A DNA stretch of 64,000 bases, from the NCBI GenBank assembly GCA_028023455.1, contig JAQFVV010000013.1, forward strand, positions 6,338,811 to 6,402,810. Direction: 5' to 3'. The notes beneath the pieces are model-generated. The model had not been told where the DNA came from. It made no database searches and saw only the letters and a program-made list of their open reading frames with translations. The DNA is from Epiperipatus broadwayi (Eukaryota; Onychophora; Udeonychophora; Euonychophora; Peripatidae). Position 1 is the stretch's first letter, and each line of letters starts with the position of its first letter. Shown here piece after piece: positions 34,920-46,891 of the stretch. A program made the position numbers and the translations under genes.

Positions 34920-35420
34920 CTTCACCACTTCCAAGTCTGCAATTTTTTTTTTTTTTGAAGGCATTTTTTTCATTTGGAGGAGTAAAAATAAATTACAGAA
35001 AGTGAGATCATGTTACTATGCCTGATGGATAAAATGGGACATGTTAATTTTAAATAAAACATTGTTTCACATCCAAAGCTTTATACAATGGTGTATTATT
35101 ATGATAAAGCTTGCAACCCACTTTATCACAAATCAGGATATTTTCATTTCACTGCATAACTCAAATGTTTTAGAACTTGTAGTAAAACACCTGACTGTTA
35201 TGAACAAACTTTGAGAGAACAATGACATTTGCATAAAAAACAGCATTGTATTGACATTGGATTTACTTCCCATGCTTTTTGGGATGTAGTGAGTTTGATA
35301 CTTCCATTGAACTACTCATAAACTTGTGTCTTCCCTAGATCATCTTGTGTAAGCTGTTCAAGCATTATAACTATTATCCTGCTGTTTTTTTAAATAAAAA
35401 ATCAGATTCCATTTTTTTCA
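34920..35420 (-). pseudogene. Decayed mariner-type transposase
   Basis: Reading the minus strand from about 35400 downward: MLEQLTQDDLGKTQVYE then a stop where W stands in mariner (usual MLKxAYGxxALSKTQVFEW), then SQVFYYKF and LKHLSYAV in neighbouring frames (usual NQEYYLEVLKRLRDAV), then DKVGCKLYHNNTPLYKALDV KQ near 35130-35064 (usual SGDWxLHHDNAPAHTALSVKQFL), then VPFYPSG and FTPPNEKNAFK (usual PHPPYSPDLAP ... FFLFPKMK). Catalytic aspartate D of HHDNAP is now N, frames shift at least twice and the middle of the protein, including the ITGDE motif, is missing. The copy is clearly dead. Inverted ends were not located. Confidence 0.7.
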
Positions 35421-36260
35421 GCCATGACAAAAATTGCAAATAAACAAGATTCTCTTAACAAAAACATTTACTACATAGCACCATTTTCTCAATTATTATG
35501 GTCATCAGACTGTTGTAGAAAATTTATGCAAGGAACATTTAGTGACAGAAGCATATGCTAGAATACATTCACTCTCCAAAGAATGATTCTGGTTTTTGGG
35601 TATTCCCTCATAATTTATGTTTTTTCCTCTATATTCTCTCAATAGCAATAATCAGCACTAAATCTTTTTAAAGTGCCTTCTAATATAAATTTGTGCTGCC
35701 TTTGCAAAATTAAGTCAAATCATATTATATTAATTTAGCAAGTTTGATGCTCTTACTCACTTCTTATGCTCAATCTAATGTGCAATAATAATTTAATATC
35801 ATCATTTGCAGTAAGCAGAATAATATACCAAGTGGCCTTATAGTTTTTCCATTATACTTTCAAAATATGATTGGAGCAAATGTATTAATAACTAATTGAT
35901 TTATAATTATACTATTATGATATATTTGGCATTTTAACGTCTAAATATGCTATTTATTTGAATATTTATAATGATGATATTTAACTTGTTTTATACCACT
36001 TTCAATAATTATTAATTCAGTGCAGAATGAAGATCTGAAAGGTTAATAGTTTTCTCAATCCATAACTTTTCTTCTCCACAATATGTCAGTTAATTTCTCT
36101 ATTATATCTATTTCACATGAGGTCTCTTTCTAGATCTAATAAACTCTTGGGATCCAATTTAACATTTTAACTGTCTATCTATTATCATGTCTTCTAGAAA
36201 TATGACCAGATTTGTCTTATTTCAATATTAATTCTTTCAATAATGTCAATAATATTTGTT
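35421..36260. other. Spacer, possibly the 5' remainder of the mariner copy
   Basis: Minus-strand sequence from about 35420 to 35660 may hold the decayed N-terminal part of the mariner copy, but I cannot align it. The remainder shows no recognisable feature. Confidence 0.4.
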
Positions 36261-36261
36261 G

Positions 36262-36430
36262 TAATTTAGTGCAGAGTATTAGACTCCAAAGTATAAGATC
36301 CTTGGATTAATTCTAGTTTTTGTGCTTTTAGACTCAAACCTTTTATAAATTCCTGAGTGATAAAATTATTTGATTATTTATTTGATGATATCTGGATAAT
36401 TCTCTTACTCAAGTATTTTGTTTTCAATAT
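36262..36430 (+). repeat. tRNA-SINE-like copy 1
   Basis: TTTAGTGCAGAGTATTAGAC TCCAAAGTATAAGATCC followed by TTGGATTAATTCTAG resembles a decayed tRNA-derived head: TAGTGCAGAGTATTAG fits an A box and GGATTAATTCTA fits a B box (GGTTCGANTCC). The following CTCAAACCTTTTATAAATTC CTGAG and a later T-rich tail recur in the copy at 36685. A polymerase III SINE is the best reading. Confidence 0.5.
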
Positions 36431-36684
36431 TTTTTTTTATTTTTAAGATACATCTCTTCCTTATTTCGCTGAGTAAATTAAAGTACCCCGTATTGTTTTT
36501 CTATCCATAAAGAAGTAGTAAAGCACATCTATTAAATAGCTTGTTTTTGTATCATATATGCACATTTATTTTTAATAAATATGGTAATAAACAACTAATT
36601 AATTGTTTGCATTCAGTTACTTCAATAATTTAATCAAACCATTTGAATTATACATTTTTCTATTACTTTTAAAAATATTGTCTT

Positions 36685-36835
36685 ACATGGTTTAGTCTGG
36701 TTATAGAATGTCAGACCTTGAAATTAAGGTCCTTAGATTAATTCTAGTTCTATCATTTCTCATGTTCAAACTTTTTATGAATTCCCCAAGAAATAAAACT
36801 ACTCGACTGTTTACTTTCCCCTCTTAAATACTTAG
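36685..36835 (+). repeat. tRNA-SINE-like copy 2
   Basis: Aligns with 36262-36430: TCTGGTTATAGAATGTCAGA CC, then AAGGTCCTTAGATTAATTCT AG, then TTCAAACTTTTTATGAATTC CCC and AAATAAAACTACTCGACTG against AAATTATTTGATT. Two copies only 260 bp apart in the same direction suggest a SINE family or a tandem duplication. Confidence 0.5.
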
Positions 36836-39800
36836 CATAACTATATTTTTTTCAAATATACTACAGAATTCTCTTTTAATAAAATCTATGACTAGCATTT
36901 ATATAACAATTTGACATTATTGGAATGTAAAAGTAGATAAATTAAGATGTAATGCTAATTAATAAAATAAAATATAAATTTGTGTATTGCAAATTTATTT
37001 ATATTATTTGTTGTATTATTTCTATCATTTACAATTAATTGTTAAGCATAATTAGAAAAATTCCAACTTTATTTAAACATTTCAAATACTTTAAATTGTT
37101 AGTAATAGCACATTGGTTAATATATAAAGCAGTGTTGTGGGTAGTATTCTTCTCACTTCTTGAATTGTTGCTGACATGACCAATGACTGTCCTAGCATTT
37201 AAATTGTACCTGAAATTTTAGACTCATAAATACTGAATTTAATATGATAATCTAAAGAATTAAGTTAGGAAAATAGTTTAGTTAGATCATCGTCACATAT
37301 TTTTCTCTCTTTGGAAGATGGATACCAAAATAAATTCCTCATCTGCAACTGAATCATGATTTCATGAAAACTTCTGTTTTACCAAAAGTTAATTTATCCT
37401 AAAATATTTAATATAAAGACATATAAATATGATAATAATTCATAAATAATTTAATTTACAAAATAAATAAAATTTGAAAAAGATAAATTAGTAATTACAA
37501 ATTTAATTTTTGTTCCTAAATAATAGTAATAATTAAAACAGATCTTCCAGAAAATACAATTATATATGATACTATATCCTTTCTGACTAATGATATATCA
37601 ATTTTATATCCTATGAATAATCAATGACTTGTTTCATTCTAAATACTTTAAATATTAAATAATTCTAAAAATAATGTTAGAAGGATTATTTATAAATATT
37701 TTAAATACTTTTTTCTTCTTTTCTGATATTTGTAGAGAATTAAAATTGATGAATAACACAAAGGAAACAAGATTATAGTGGAAATTTCAACTTCACCAAC
37801 TGAATTAAGTGAATATGGTATTTATATGCTTCAATATATATCTTCAATTTTTTAGCTTATTTATGAATTTCACATTGAATACTAATGTATCTTATAAACT
37901 TGAGATTATAGCTAAATGTTAAACATTCTTTCCATGATTGCTCATTTTAGAATTATGGCAGTGCCAATAATTAAAGCAGCATATATTTATAGATCTGACT
38001 AGATTGTATGAGTTATCTGCACTCTACATGCTTTTGATTTTAATATTAATTTTACTATGGGGGATATAACTCTTTATTAGACTGTATAGATATCTATAAT
38101 TTAATTGGGTTCGTTTATGTATGATAGCAAGCAATCTGTAATCCATTGTATTTTATATGCCTTTTTTGCTTTACTGAACTGAAAGTCTTAATTTTTAAGA
38201 AACTTAAACATATGCTTTCATCCTAAAACATTGAATGATCTGTGATACATTAAAATTTATTACCATACTATTTTTCAACGGAATAATAAAGATCTACAGC
38301 CAATGCAATACAATTATCACTTTTTTTCTATTTTACATCATTTGTTAATATATTCTTCTAAATATTTTTTTAAATATTTATTATGTCCAAATAATAATTT
38401 AAATTAAATACATCGCAATATAATGACCTTACTTTGACTTTTTAGATCATTTACAACTGTATATTTTATATTGTAATCTTATTATAGATAAAATAAGTTT
38501 ATCATAATATCGTATTTATTGCCTAATTCATTTCATTAAATTTAAAATAATTTCATTCCTCTATTCATATCCACGCACATTTATATTTGCTAAGAATGCA
38601 AGTAATTGTTTTAAAATCCTTAATTTTTTTTGTATAAATTTGATTTCCTATTTATACTATTCATATATTAAGCTTTTGGTGGTAATTTTATTCACAAGTT
38701 ATTAAAGCATTATTGTAATAACTTGACCTATTTTACTTTTATTAATTTAATAATCCTTTTTCTAATACTAATATATTAGTCTCTTAAGTTTAAGCAATAA
38801 ATCAAAATTTTATCTATTAATATATTTTAAATTATTTAAATTATGTGACAAATTTTTCATGGTATATTCTCTTTATCATTTATCTACATATGTATTAAAG
38901 TAACTCTCTATTTATTTTGAATTCTAATAAAAACCAAGTGATCAGAATGATTTAAAAAAGAGAGAAAAAAAGATATATATATATATACTAATTAATTATT
39001 CCATCCCAAATATCTATCTTTCCTGTTATATTGTACACATAATAAAAAACATATATAATGGAATATTTTAAAATACATTTTTAACTAATGATAATAAAAA
39101 TATTTTATAAATTATTTCTTAAAATATGAATCAAAAGAGTGAAATTACTTTTAACTATCATTAAGTTATAAAAAAAATCAAGTCATTTATAATTTGTGTT
39201 TATTATCATGGAACAAATTCTCGATTATAACTGAGATTTGGAAATCTTAATAAAATGTATTATTCTGGATTCTGTAGCTTATATTTTGCTATGCATACCA
39301 TATCAAAATAAGTATTTTATGGGTTGATATTTGTAAGTTAGTTGAAAAATATTTATTACTGAGAGATCCATGGCATGATATCATTATCTGATTGGCAGAT
39401 ATTATTTTGGTTAGAGCTTTTCTAAACATCCATAACTTAGATATTTTGTTGATTTGATCAGTTGCATATCAAACAAACATTTCCTATTTAAATTATTCTG
39501 ACTGAATTTTTTCCCATGTCTATTGGCATCATTTAAAAATGAAAATGCATGTTAAGATCATTTTGGGAGTGGCTTGCAGTTCTCACAAGAGATTTAATAT
39601 TTAATTCCTCAGATATTCTATGTTTCATTGGTATAAAATTTGTTTAGACATAACATTGGTGTATCAAAGAAATTTCATGGACATTTGTAAAAACAATGGT
39701 TCAAGATTTCACTACCCACTAATTTTTCATTTATGCCATTAGTGATCATCTAATATTCTCTGACTGATTAATATAAAACTTTAGTTGAAAAACCATTTGG

Positions 39801-40590
39801 TCTTCTTTATACTCTTTTTTCATGTTGGAATTTCTAAGTTTGAGATAAGCATTTAGGGTTTCCTATATAATTAAAAAAATTAATTAAATTTTTAACAAAG
39901 AAACTTATTATTGTGATTTTTCCTGTAATTATATTTCATTTTTCATTTCATATTAAAAATTGTTTTAGAAGCGGATTATCATGTTTAGTTAAATTTATCA
40001 GAAAATGCCTGTTGTAAATTATTTTTTCTGCCCAATTTTTAACTTATATATTTCATTAATTAAACTTTGATAAACTGTTACATACATTAATGAGAATTTA
40101 AATCTAAAATAATTACAAGAAAATATGTAAAGTAATTTTGTTAAACTTAAAAGATGTAAAAATTGAACTTATCTTCCTAATTAATTATGACAAAACACTC
40201 ATCGATTTACATATATGTTAAACTTTAATTTTATTTATTTTTATCTTAATAATTAATTATTTTTATTTTATTACAAATAATTAAAACTATTATTTTATTT
40301 AAAGATTATCTAATGAACTTAATTATATTTTGTCTGCTTCTTTCTATGTTGTGTCTTGAATTATTTTTTCATACTATATTTTCTTTTAGACTTTTCTAAA
40401 TTATTTTTGTATGCATAATTTTTATGCATAAACAAATATTAAGTTTATCTGTGCTTTCTTTGCAGCTATCATGAAATTCCTATTTTACTATATATATATA
40501 TATAATTGAAACTTTCACTCCATTACACATTCTTAAATAAAAATGTCTGAAAAAGTATAAATGAAGTGATTGATATCAAAATTGTGAGTT
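36836..40590. other. Spacer
   Basis: AT-rich. A more complex stretch at 39360-39860 may be an old transposon on the minus strand, but no motif is strong enough to name it. No RNA gene was seen. Confidence 0.45.
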
Positions 40591-40753
40591 AAAGTCATGT
40601 GACAATTACCAAGTTCATTTAATTAATATTTGAACTGCCCTCTAGCTACTATGTTCAATCAATTTTCCCTGTAAAACATGTAAAAAGTTATTGAACATGG
40701 TAGCAACAGGGCAGTTCAAATATTAAGTAGATTTGGTTTTATCACATGACTTT
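40591..40753. mobile_element. Foldback element, GAACTGCCCT family, member 1
   Basis: Inverted halves: AAAGTCATGTGA (40591-40602) with TCACATGACTTT (40742-40753), and AATATTTGAACTGCCCT (40625-40641) with its complement at 40708-40724, continuing as CTAGCTACTATGTTCAAT against ATTGAACATGGTAGCAAC. The two arms together with a short loop make an imperfect hairpin of 160 bp. It lies about 90 bp from an (AT)n run. Confidence 0.75.
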
Positions 40754-40787
40754 ATATTTATTAAGAATTAAAATATTAGTTATCATT

Positions 40788-41060
40788 ATATATATATATA
40801 ACTATAACAACACGTGAAAATTTTTACAAACGTATTTAAATAATAATTGAACATTAAAAGATATAAAGACTGATTTAAATTGGAACTCTGGCTTGTAATA
40901 GTTCTGGATGGCTGTACATAAAAAGATCTAAAAGATGATAAAAGGTGGTCACTCTCTTTTTGTAAAATGCTATCGAACTTTGCAGCTAGAGGGCAGTTCA
41001 ATTATTATTTAAATACGTTTGTAAAAATTTTCACGTGTTGTTATAGTTATATATATATAT
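40788..41060. mobile_element. MITE with 52-bp perfect TIRs, GAACTGCCCT family, member 2
   Basis: Arms 40801-40852 and 40996-41047 are exact reverse complements, beginning ACTATAACAACACGTGAAAA. Beyond them lies (AT)n on both sides, so the symmetric match extends to about 40788-41060. The right inner sequence GCAGCTAGAGGGCAGTTCAA is the complement of the left inner arm of the neighbour at 40591 (TTGAACTGCCCTCTAGCTAC), so both belong to one family. The 143-bp middle has no coding potential. Confidence 0.85.
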
Positions 41061-41560
41061 ATGGGGAACAACAATAAATAATGCTAACTTGGATCACTTA
41101 TAAAATTATACTATCTTTTTTGACAGCAATTTTCAATGAAAAATTCAAGTAATCTTTTTGTTGTTAAAAAAAAATAAAAGAACCAAAATTTTTTATAGAT
41201 GATACTAATTAAGTTAACATTATTTAATACTAGTGGTGGTCATCTGAAAGTCTGTGCTCATATACCCTATATTACATATATAGACACAGGTATATAATAA
41301 GCCTGTGTTTCAGTTATTATGAGTAATGATAAACTGGAAATAATATAAATTAAATATTCATAATCAAAAATTCCTTTAATTAATTTACCTCTAATTTACA
41401 CTTATCAGCTATGACATCAGGATGAAAGAATTAGTCAATCAGTTTTCACAATACAATTATTTCACAAAATCAATAATAATCATCAGCTATATAATCTAGT
41501 CATTGCTAAACTTTCAATATTATATATAAAGTCTTTTCCTTATAAATATCAAAATAAAGA
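41061..41560. other. Spacer
   Basis: AT-rich, with no gene recognised. Confidence 0.5.
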
Positions 41561-41642
41561 CCAATTAGGTTTTAAATGTGAAATAACTTAGATTATAACT
41601 TAAAGTCTATATCATAATAATTTCACATTTTAAATTTAATTG
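41561..41642. repeat. Short hairpin
   Basis: CCAATTAGGTTTTAAATGTG AAAT (41561-41584) pairs with ATTTCACATTTTAAATTTAA TTGG (about 41620-41642) across a loop of about 35 nt. This is possibly a small MITE. Confidence 0.55.
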
Positions 41643-42446
41643 GCTTTTAATTTAATATTTATAAAGAAAGAGTGTTGTGCATTATATTGGAAGTGAAGCA
41701 ATATCTCAGTAAGTATCAGATAAGCAGAATGATTCTGCAAAACAATTGTGCTGATTAATTCAGATTTTTAACATAATATATATATATAATTACAGATGAT
41801 TTGGAAAAATAATATTTTCCTTTAACTTGGTAAAGGTGTTATTATATGGGCATCACAAAGATATGGAAAGTTGTAAAAATTTAATTAAGAATTTTAAAAT
41901 AAAACGTAAAACATGCAAAATTGCAGAAACAAATAGAACAAGTGGTAGATTACATTTTTAGTTCAATTAAAATAATAATAAATAAAGAGTGAAAATCAAT
42001 CTTGACGTGATGAGACTGACCACTTGAATTTAAATTTAGTTGGTAACTTTTGTTTATTTGTATAAAGAAATTTTTCATATTGTTGGTAGGTTAGCTGTTT
42101 TCATTAAAGATTTTGAAAGAACAAAACCAAACTACTAATTATGTAGAGGAATTTTTTTACATAAATAAATAAAAACTGTTATCTAAATTTAAATCTAACA
42201 GATTAATCCTTATTAGCTCAACTTTGAATTTTCACTCTTTTTTTAATAATTATTTTTATTTTATTTGGACAAAAAATACAGACTTTAACTTGTTCTATAC
42301 AAGATATTTGTTTTTGTAATTTTGCCATCTATCTGCAACAACCACTATTTTGCCAAGACAATAATAAATGCATACTTTAATATTATTATACAGAAAAAGA
42401 ATCAGAATTAAAACCAATTTTTTTTTATGTTGCACTTCAAGTATGC
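41643..42446. other. Spacer
   Basis: AT-rich, with (TA)n at about 41780-41788. No gene was recognised. Confidence 0.5.
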
Positions 42447-43138
42447 AATAGTCAATAATATGTTTAAAAATACATATATACAAGCAACAAAGATTACAAA
42501 TTATAAAATTATCATAGAAAATCTTTTTTCAGCAAATTATGTTTTTTGCCCTTTTCAATATGTCTCCAGAATACCACGATTTAAAGTACATACAGTGACA
42601 TCTATATCAGTACATGAGAGAAGACAGATAAACAAATGGATATCTGACACGATCTATTATGTGATATTTCTTTTCAATCCTACTATAAAACTGTTATATA
42701 TATATATATTGAATGGATATATACCCACATATATTAATTAAATAACTATACATTCTTTATCCATTAATTAAAAACAACTGTATGAATATATACAAAACAT
42801 CTATTAAGTTGAATAATAAGTGGTTAATGGATAAAGAATGGACAGTTAATTAATTAATATATGTGGATATATATCCATTCAATATATATATAACGGTAAT
42901 TTTGTAGTAGGATTGAAAAAAAAAATCACATAATAGATCGTGTCAGATATCCATTTGTTTACCTGTCTTCTCTCATGTACTGATATAGATGTCACTATAT
43001 GTACTTTAAATCATGGTATTGACATATTGAAAAGAGCAAAAAACATAATTTGCTGAAAAAGGCTTTTCTACGATAATTTTATAATTTGTAATCTTTGTTG
43101 CTTGTATATATGTATTTTTAAACATATTATTGACTATT
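42447..43138. mobile_element. Long foldback element, ~320-bp arms
   Basis: Left arm 42447-42767 begins AATAGTCAATAATATGTTTA and is mirrored by the right arm 42824-43138, which ends TAAACATATTATTGACTATT. The loop is about 56 nt. The arms agree at roughly nine positions in ten, with a few indels such as an added A-run near 42920. The 104-codon plus-strand frame over the left arm has no recognisable domain and its mirror is broken, so I do not call it a gene. This is a large non-autonomous foldback or an inverted duplication. Confidence 0.85.
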
Positions 43139-43243
43139 TAATATTATATATAATTATATCCAAAAGTTTCAATGAAGTAATATATTTTTTGCTAGTAAAC
43201 TTTACTTTAATATGTATATAATAACAATCAACTTTTAAGCTAT
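43139..43243. other. Short spacer before LINE
   Basis: AT-rich sequence ending in CTATAAACAATCTC, the left end of the hairpin element interrupted by the LINE. Confidence 0.4.
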
Positions 43244-43258
43244 AAACAATCTCAACTT
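43244..43258 (+). repeat. LINE target-site duplication, left copy (15 bp)
   Basis: AAACAATCTCAACTT is repeated exactly at 49255-49269, directly after the LINE's short poly(A). A 15-bp duplication is typical of target-primed reverse transcription by apurinic-endonuclease LINEs. Confidence 0.9.
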
Positions 43259-43415
43259 ATTGGGCGATAGATGGCGCCTATTGGTATCAGTCTACGCTCT
43301 TCGTTTAGTATTAAAATTTCTAAAAATTAACACAGTTATCGGAAAATATTATAATCGGAGTGGTGGTAGCCCAAAGGTAAGCCTTTTTTACCTGTTTATT
43401 TGAATAAACAACAAA

Positions 43416-45721
43416 ATGAGCAGTGTATACAACTTCCTAGAACAGGGAAAACTCAGGTCTAGTCCGATCACAAGATCGCATAGTGATTTAAACGTCAGGC
43501 AACGTTTAACTAATGTTAGCACAAGCCCTCAGTTAGATCAAGCTTCAGGCCCTCACAATAATTATAAATCAAAGAATATAGAGCAGGATGATTTTAATAT
43601 ACAAAAAAAGCCTGCTAAAAATGTCCAAAAGAAAACAGAAGTTAAATTAGATCGCAAGCAAAAATCCATTAAAACCACAAGTTCGCAACAAACGGCTGTA
43701 GTAACTGACATGATTCGAAATTTCAAAAAAGTGGGGAAGAACCCTGCTTCTCTTAAAAACCTAAACATAATGGATTCTACTAACACAAACATTAATCTTA
43801 AGACTGAAAATCAAGTTAATAACTGTAATAACACTCAGTTTCAAATTGAAAATAACATACCAGAATACGGTGCGATAGATTTCCCAATTTTAAAAAAAAA
43901 CACAGTTGGCGCTTCACCTAAAGCCACTGATACCCACCGTAACAGCTCTTCTCACAATCAAGAAACAGACCTGATCACATTGTTGGAAGTCCAAAATAGA
44001 GATTTAGATAGGACAACACATTCCATGCAATACGATAACACTTTCATGACTTCGCACCAAAATTCTAATGAAATCTCAGATTCCGATTCCGATAGCTATA
44101 ATAATAAAAAAACACGCAGCAATTCGCAAAAGCAAACATATTCGCTAGAAACTAACGATGAACTAAACCTTCACAGTTCAGATTCTCCCATGTTTAAAGC
44201 CTTGTCAAATGCAAATAACACACAGATTATCAACAAAGAAGTAACTACAATTATACAGCATCAAATTCAAAATAAAGTCAGAAATTCCAATATCTTTAAC
44301 AACCGAAGTTATGCAGCTGCTCTGGGTAATAACAATGCCAATACACAGGGGCATAGAGCAGACACTCAATCTTTGCAAGTCTCTATCTTAGACTTGTTGA
44401 GGAGGAATGCCCTTCTCCTATTAGTGATGAAATGAATCCGCAACAGACTCAACACAGTAAAACACAAACGCTCAATAATTACCAATCTATTAGTTAGGAA
44501 TTTAATGCCAGAATTCCCTCACTGCTTTTCAACTCATTCTTGAATTATCATAATGAGAATACACTAATTCTCACTACCACAAACGACAATTGTAATCTGT
44601 TCACCTTTCCAACAGACGATTTCTTTGAGCTGCTGAAGAATCTAAAACTAGGGGATGCAATAAAACGAATATACCACCATCCAAATAAAAGATATTTTAT
44701 AGTGGAGTTCAACAATATTATCCAAAAAGAGCTGTTTAAAAGACAACAACTCTTCATAAACCAGTGCTACCTGATCAAAATAGACATGAATAGGCCCAGA
44801 ATTGCTTATGGTCTTGTACGTAACTGTTATGTTAATTTCTCTCAAGCTGACCTTCAAAGACTGTTGGCCAAACATGGAGAAATCACAAGCTTCAAATATT
44901 TGACAGAAACGAGATCCGATCTTGAACTTCCATCAAATAGTGCAGCCTTCACACTTAGATTGAACTCAGGATATACTCTACTGGATATTCCAGTAAAACT
45001 CGAGGAAAAAAAGTGTCCACTATACATATCTATTCGTGGGGTGCAGCCTCAAGGTTTTCATTGTGGTGCCTGCTCACACCTCATCAAACTCTGTCCTATG
45101 AAAATTTGTGACCTGTGCAAAACAAGGAAAACCAAGTATCACAAATGTAATACAATGACTCACAATCCTCCTTCCTCCCTGCAACTTCTCACCACCCACT
45201 CTACAGTGCAGACTAATCAACAAGCACACAAAACACTCATGGAAACAACACAGGTGAACAAACAAGGAATTGACACTGAAAGCAAAATCCTTAGGGATGA
45301 TGCTGACACTGCCATACAGAGATCACAAGCACCCTCTCCTCATCATACGAAGCATGATGTTATCAACCACACTAAGCCAAATCTGGTTCACCAGCGACAA
45401 AGTTTAACAAAAAAAGAACTTGCAACCACAACATACCTGACCCTGCAAATGAGGCATAAAGATCATGCTCCAACTAACAAAAGGAAAACTCAAGACTCTT
45501 CTAGCTACCAGCATGATGAACTAACTAATTCGACTGCTGATTCGGATATGGAGCCAAGCATTGCAGAACTCAACACTAACAGAGGACCGACCAATAGAAG
45601 GAAGAAAGAAAATAAAAGAACCAAACATGGGGAATCACTAGTTACACAAGACAGCATTTCTCTGCAAGACTCACCTTTCAATAGCAGATATATTGAGGTG
45701 ACAACCCAAAACAATCCATAA
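43416..45721 (+). pseudogene. LINE ORF1 (RNA-binding, gag-like), frameshifted
   Basis: ORF1 proteins coat the LINE RNA. The first part, 43416-44435 (ATG start), is a long polar, Asn/Ser/Thr/Gln-rich, probably disordered segment. Near 44395 the frame shifts by one base, and TAG at about 44494 interrupts the new frame, which then runs from about 44540 to 45721. The second part contains a region shaped like an RNA-recognition domain (FFELLKNLKLGDAIKRIYHH and VRNCYVNFSQADLQRLLAKH at about 44610-44880), then the cysteine-rich CGACSHLIKLC and CDLCKTRKTKYHKC (about 45062-45150), variants of zinc knuckles, and a polar tail. The first knuckle has too few residues between its second cysteine and histidine for CX2CX4HX4C. 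The intact protein would have been about 765 residues. Confidence 0.8.
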
Positions 45722-45883
45722 TATCCCAAATTCCAATATCAGAGCATTCAACAAATAAGGCTCATGACACAGAAATGCAAGTTCAAGATTCCATGAACAT
45801 GGAAGAACAACTAGTATTAAGTGAAGAACCCCATATGGGTGAATAGCCACTTCTCTCAGTCAAATCCCATTAAAACATAAATC

Positions 45884-46540
45884 ATGCAACTTAAAATTGC
45901 AGGCATTAATGTAAGGGGACTCAACTCTCTCAACCGCGTTCATGCTATTGAAAAATGGCTTGACAAAATGAACATCCATATTGTGTGCTTCTCAGAGACC
46001 AAGCTTCACTATCAGTCAGACCACAGAATCTCACAAATGATGCAACACTATGGCTACTTTCAGTAGTCTTCTTCCAACTCTGCATCATCAGGAGTGGCAT
46101 TCCTCATTAGCAAAAACCTTCCATATAACAAACTCAGAACTCTACATTTAGACAAAGAATTACTAGTATTAAGTCTAACATTTGGGAATTATTCCCTCAA
46201 CATAATTTACTCATACTTTAGAAATTCCCTGAACTCGGCACATCCTGCAATCAACAAAATTAATGCCCTTTTTTCATCTAACACATCTCCAGCTATCTTC
46301 TTCATTGACTTCAATATGAGTTACCAAAACTTCAACTCGATCTTTCTTCACCTACTCAACAGAGTCTTCTTGTGTGGAGAGGGTTTTTTCCCTCCTGATG
46401 CCTTCTCCTTCTACACGTTGCACAGAAGATCTCTGATTGACCTGCTTTTCTATATTCCAGACATACACTTCGACCTTGAAGCCAGTCTTCAACTGGTGCC
46501 TTTCTTTGACCACCTCGCCATGTTAATATCTCTTTAAATC
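45884..46540 (+). pseudogene. LINE ORF2, endonuclease domain
   Basis: The ORF2 start at ATG 45884 reads MQLKIAGINVRGLNS (usual ...WNVRGL), then FSETKLH (ETKL, about 45989), FFIDFNMSY (about 46299; the family has GDFN), SLIDLLFYIP (about 46432) and FFDHLAMLIS (about 46504; SDH). This apurinic-type endonuclease nicks the genomic target. In-frame TAG at 46064-46066 and TAA at 46535-46537 break it, while the reading frame itself is kept through to about 46870. The glycine of GDFN is lost (IDFN). Confidence 0.85.
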
Positions 46541-46891
46541 AACACCACTATACTAGTCCAAAACTGTCACGCTCGCACCATAAGAATGTTAAATAAAGCC
46601 GCCACTCCAGAGTTGATATTTTCAGAGGCATATATCTTACTCAACAAAATCAAAATACTCTCTCTTCCCCCCATCCAAGCTTGGTCTCTATTTGTTGGAG
46701 TCTTGAGCTCTCTTATTGACTCCTACACAAAGAAAACGAAAGGTCCCAATCGACTCTTTAAGGACCTTGAAAATATTAGTAACAAGTTGAATGCCCTTAC
46801 ATTCACAAACCCTAATGTACAAGAAATAATGGAACTCGAAAAGTCAATACTACTACAAACAAAAAGTGCTTGCTCAATACGTGGCCACTAA
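46541..46891 (+). pseudogene. LINE ORF2, linker between endonuclease and RT
   Basis: The same frame as the endonuclease continues after the TAA (INTT..., MLNKAATPELIFSEAYILLN) to a stop at 46889-46891. A one-base frameshift near 46866-46889 moves coding to the next frame. No catalytic motif is expected here; the region is the variable linker of L1-like ORF2. Confidence 0.7.

Noticed and set aside
39360-39860. More complex stretch considered as an old Tc1-type transposase on the minus strand
   Set aside because: No motif could be aligned with confidence; left as spacer.
42427-42741. 104-codon frame over the left arm of the long foldback
   Set aside because: No recognisable domain, low complexity, and the mirrored arm does not keep the frame.
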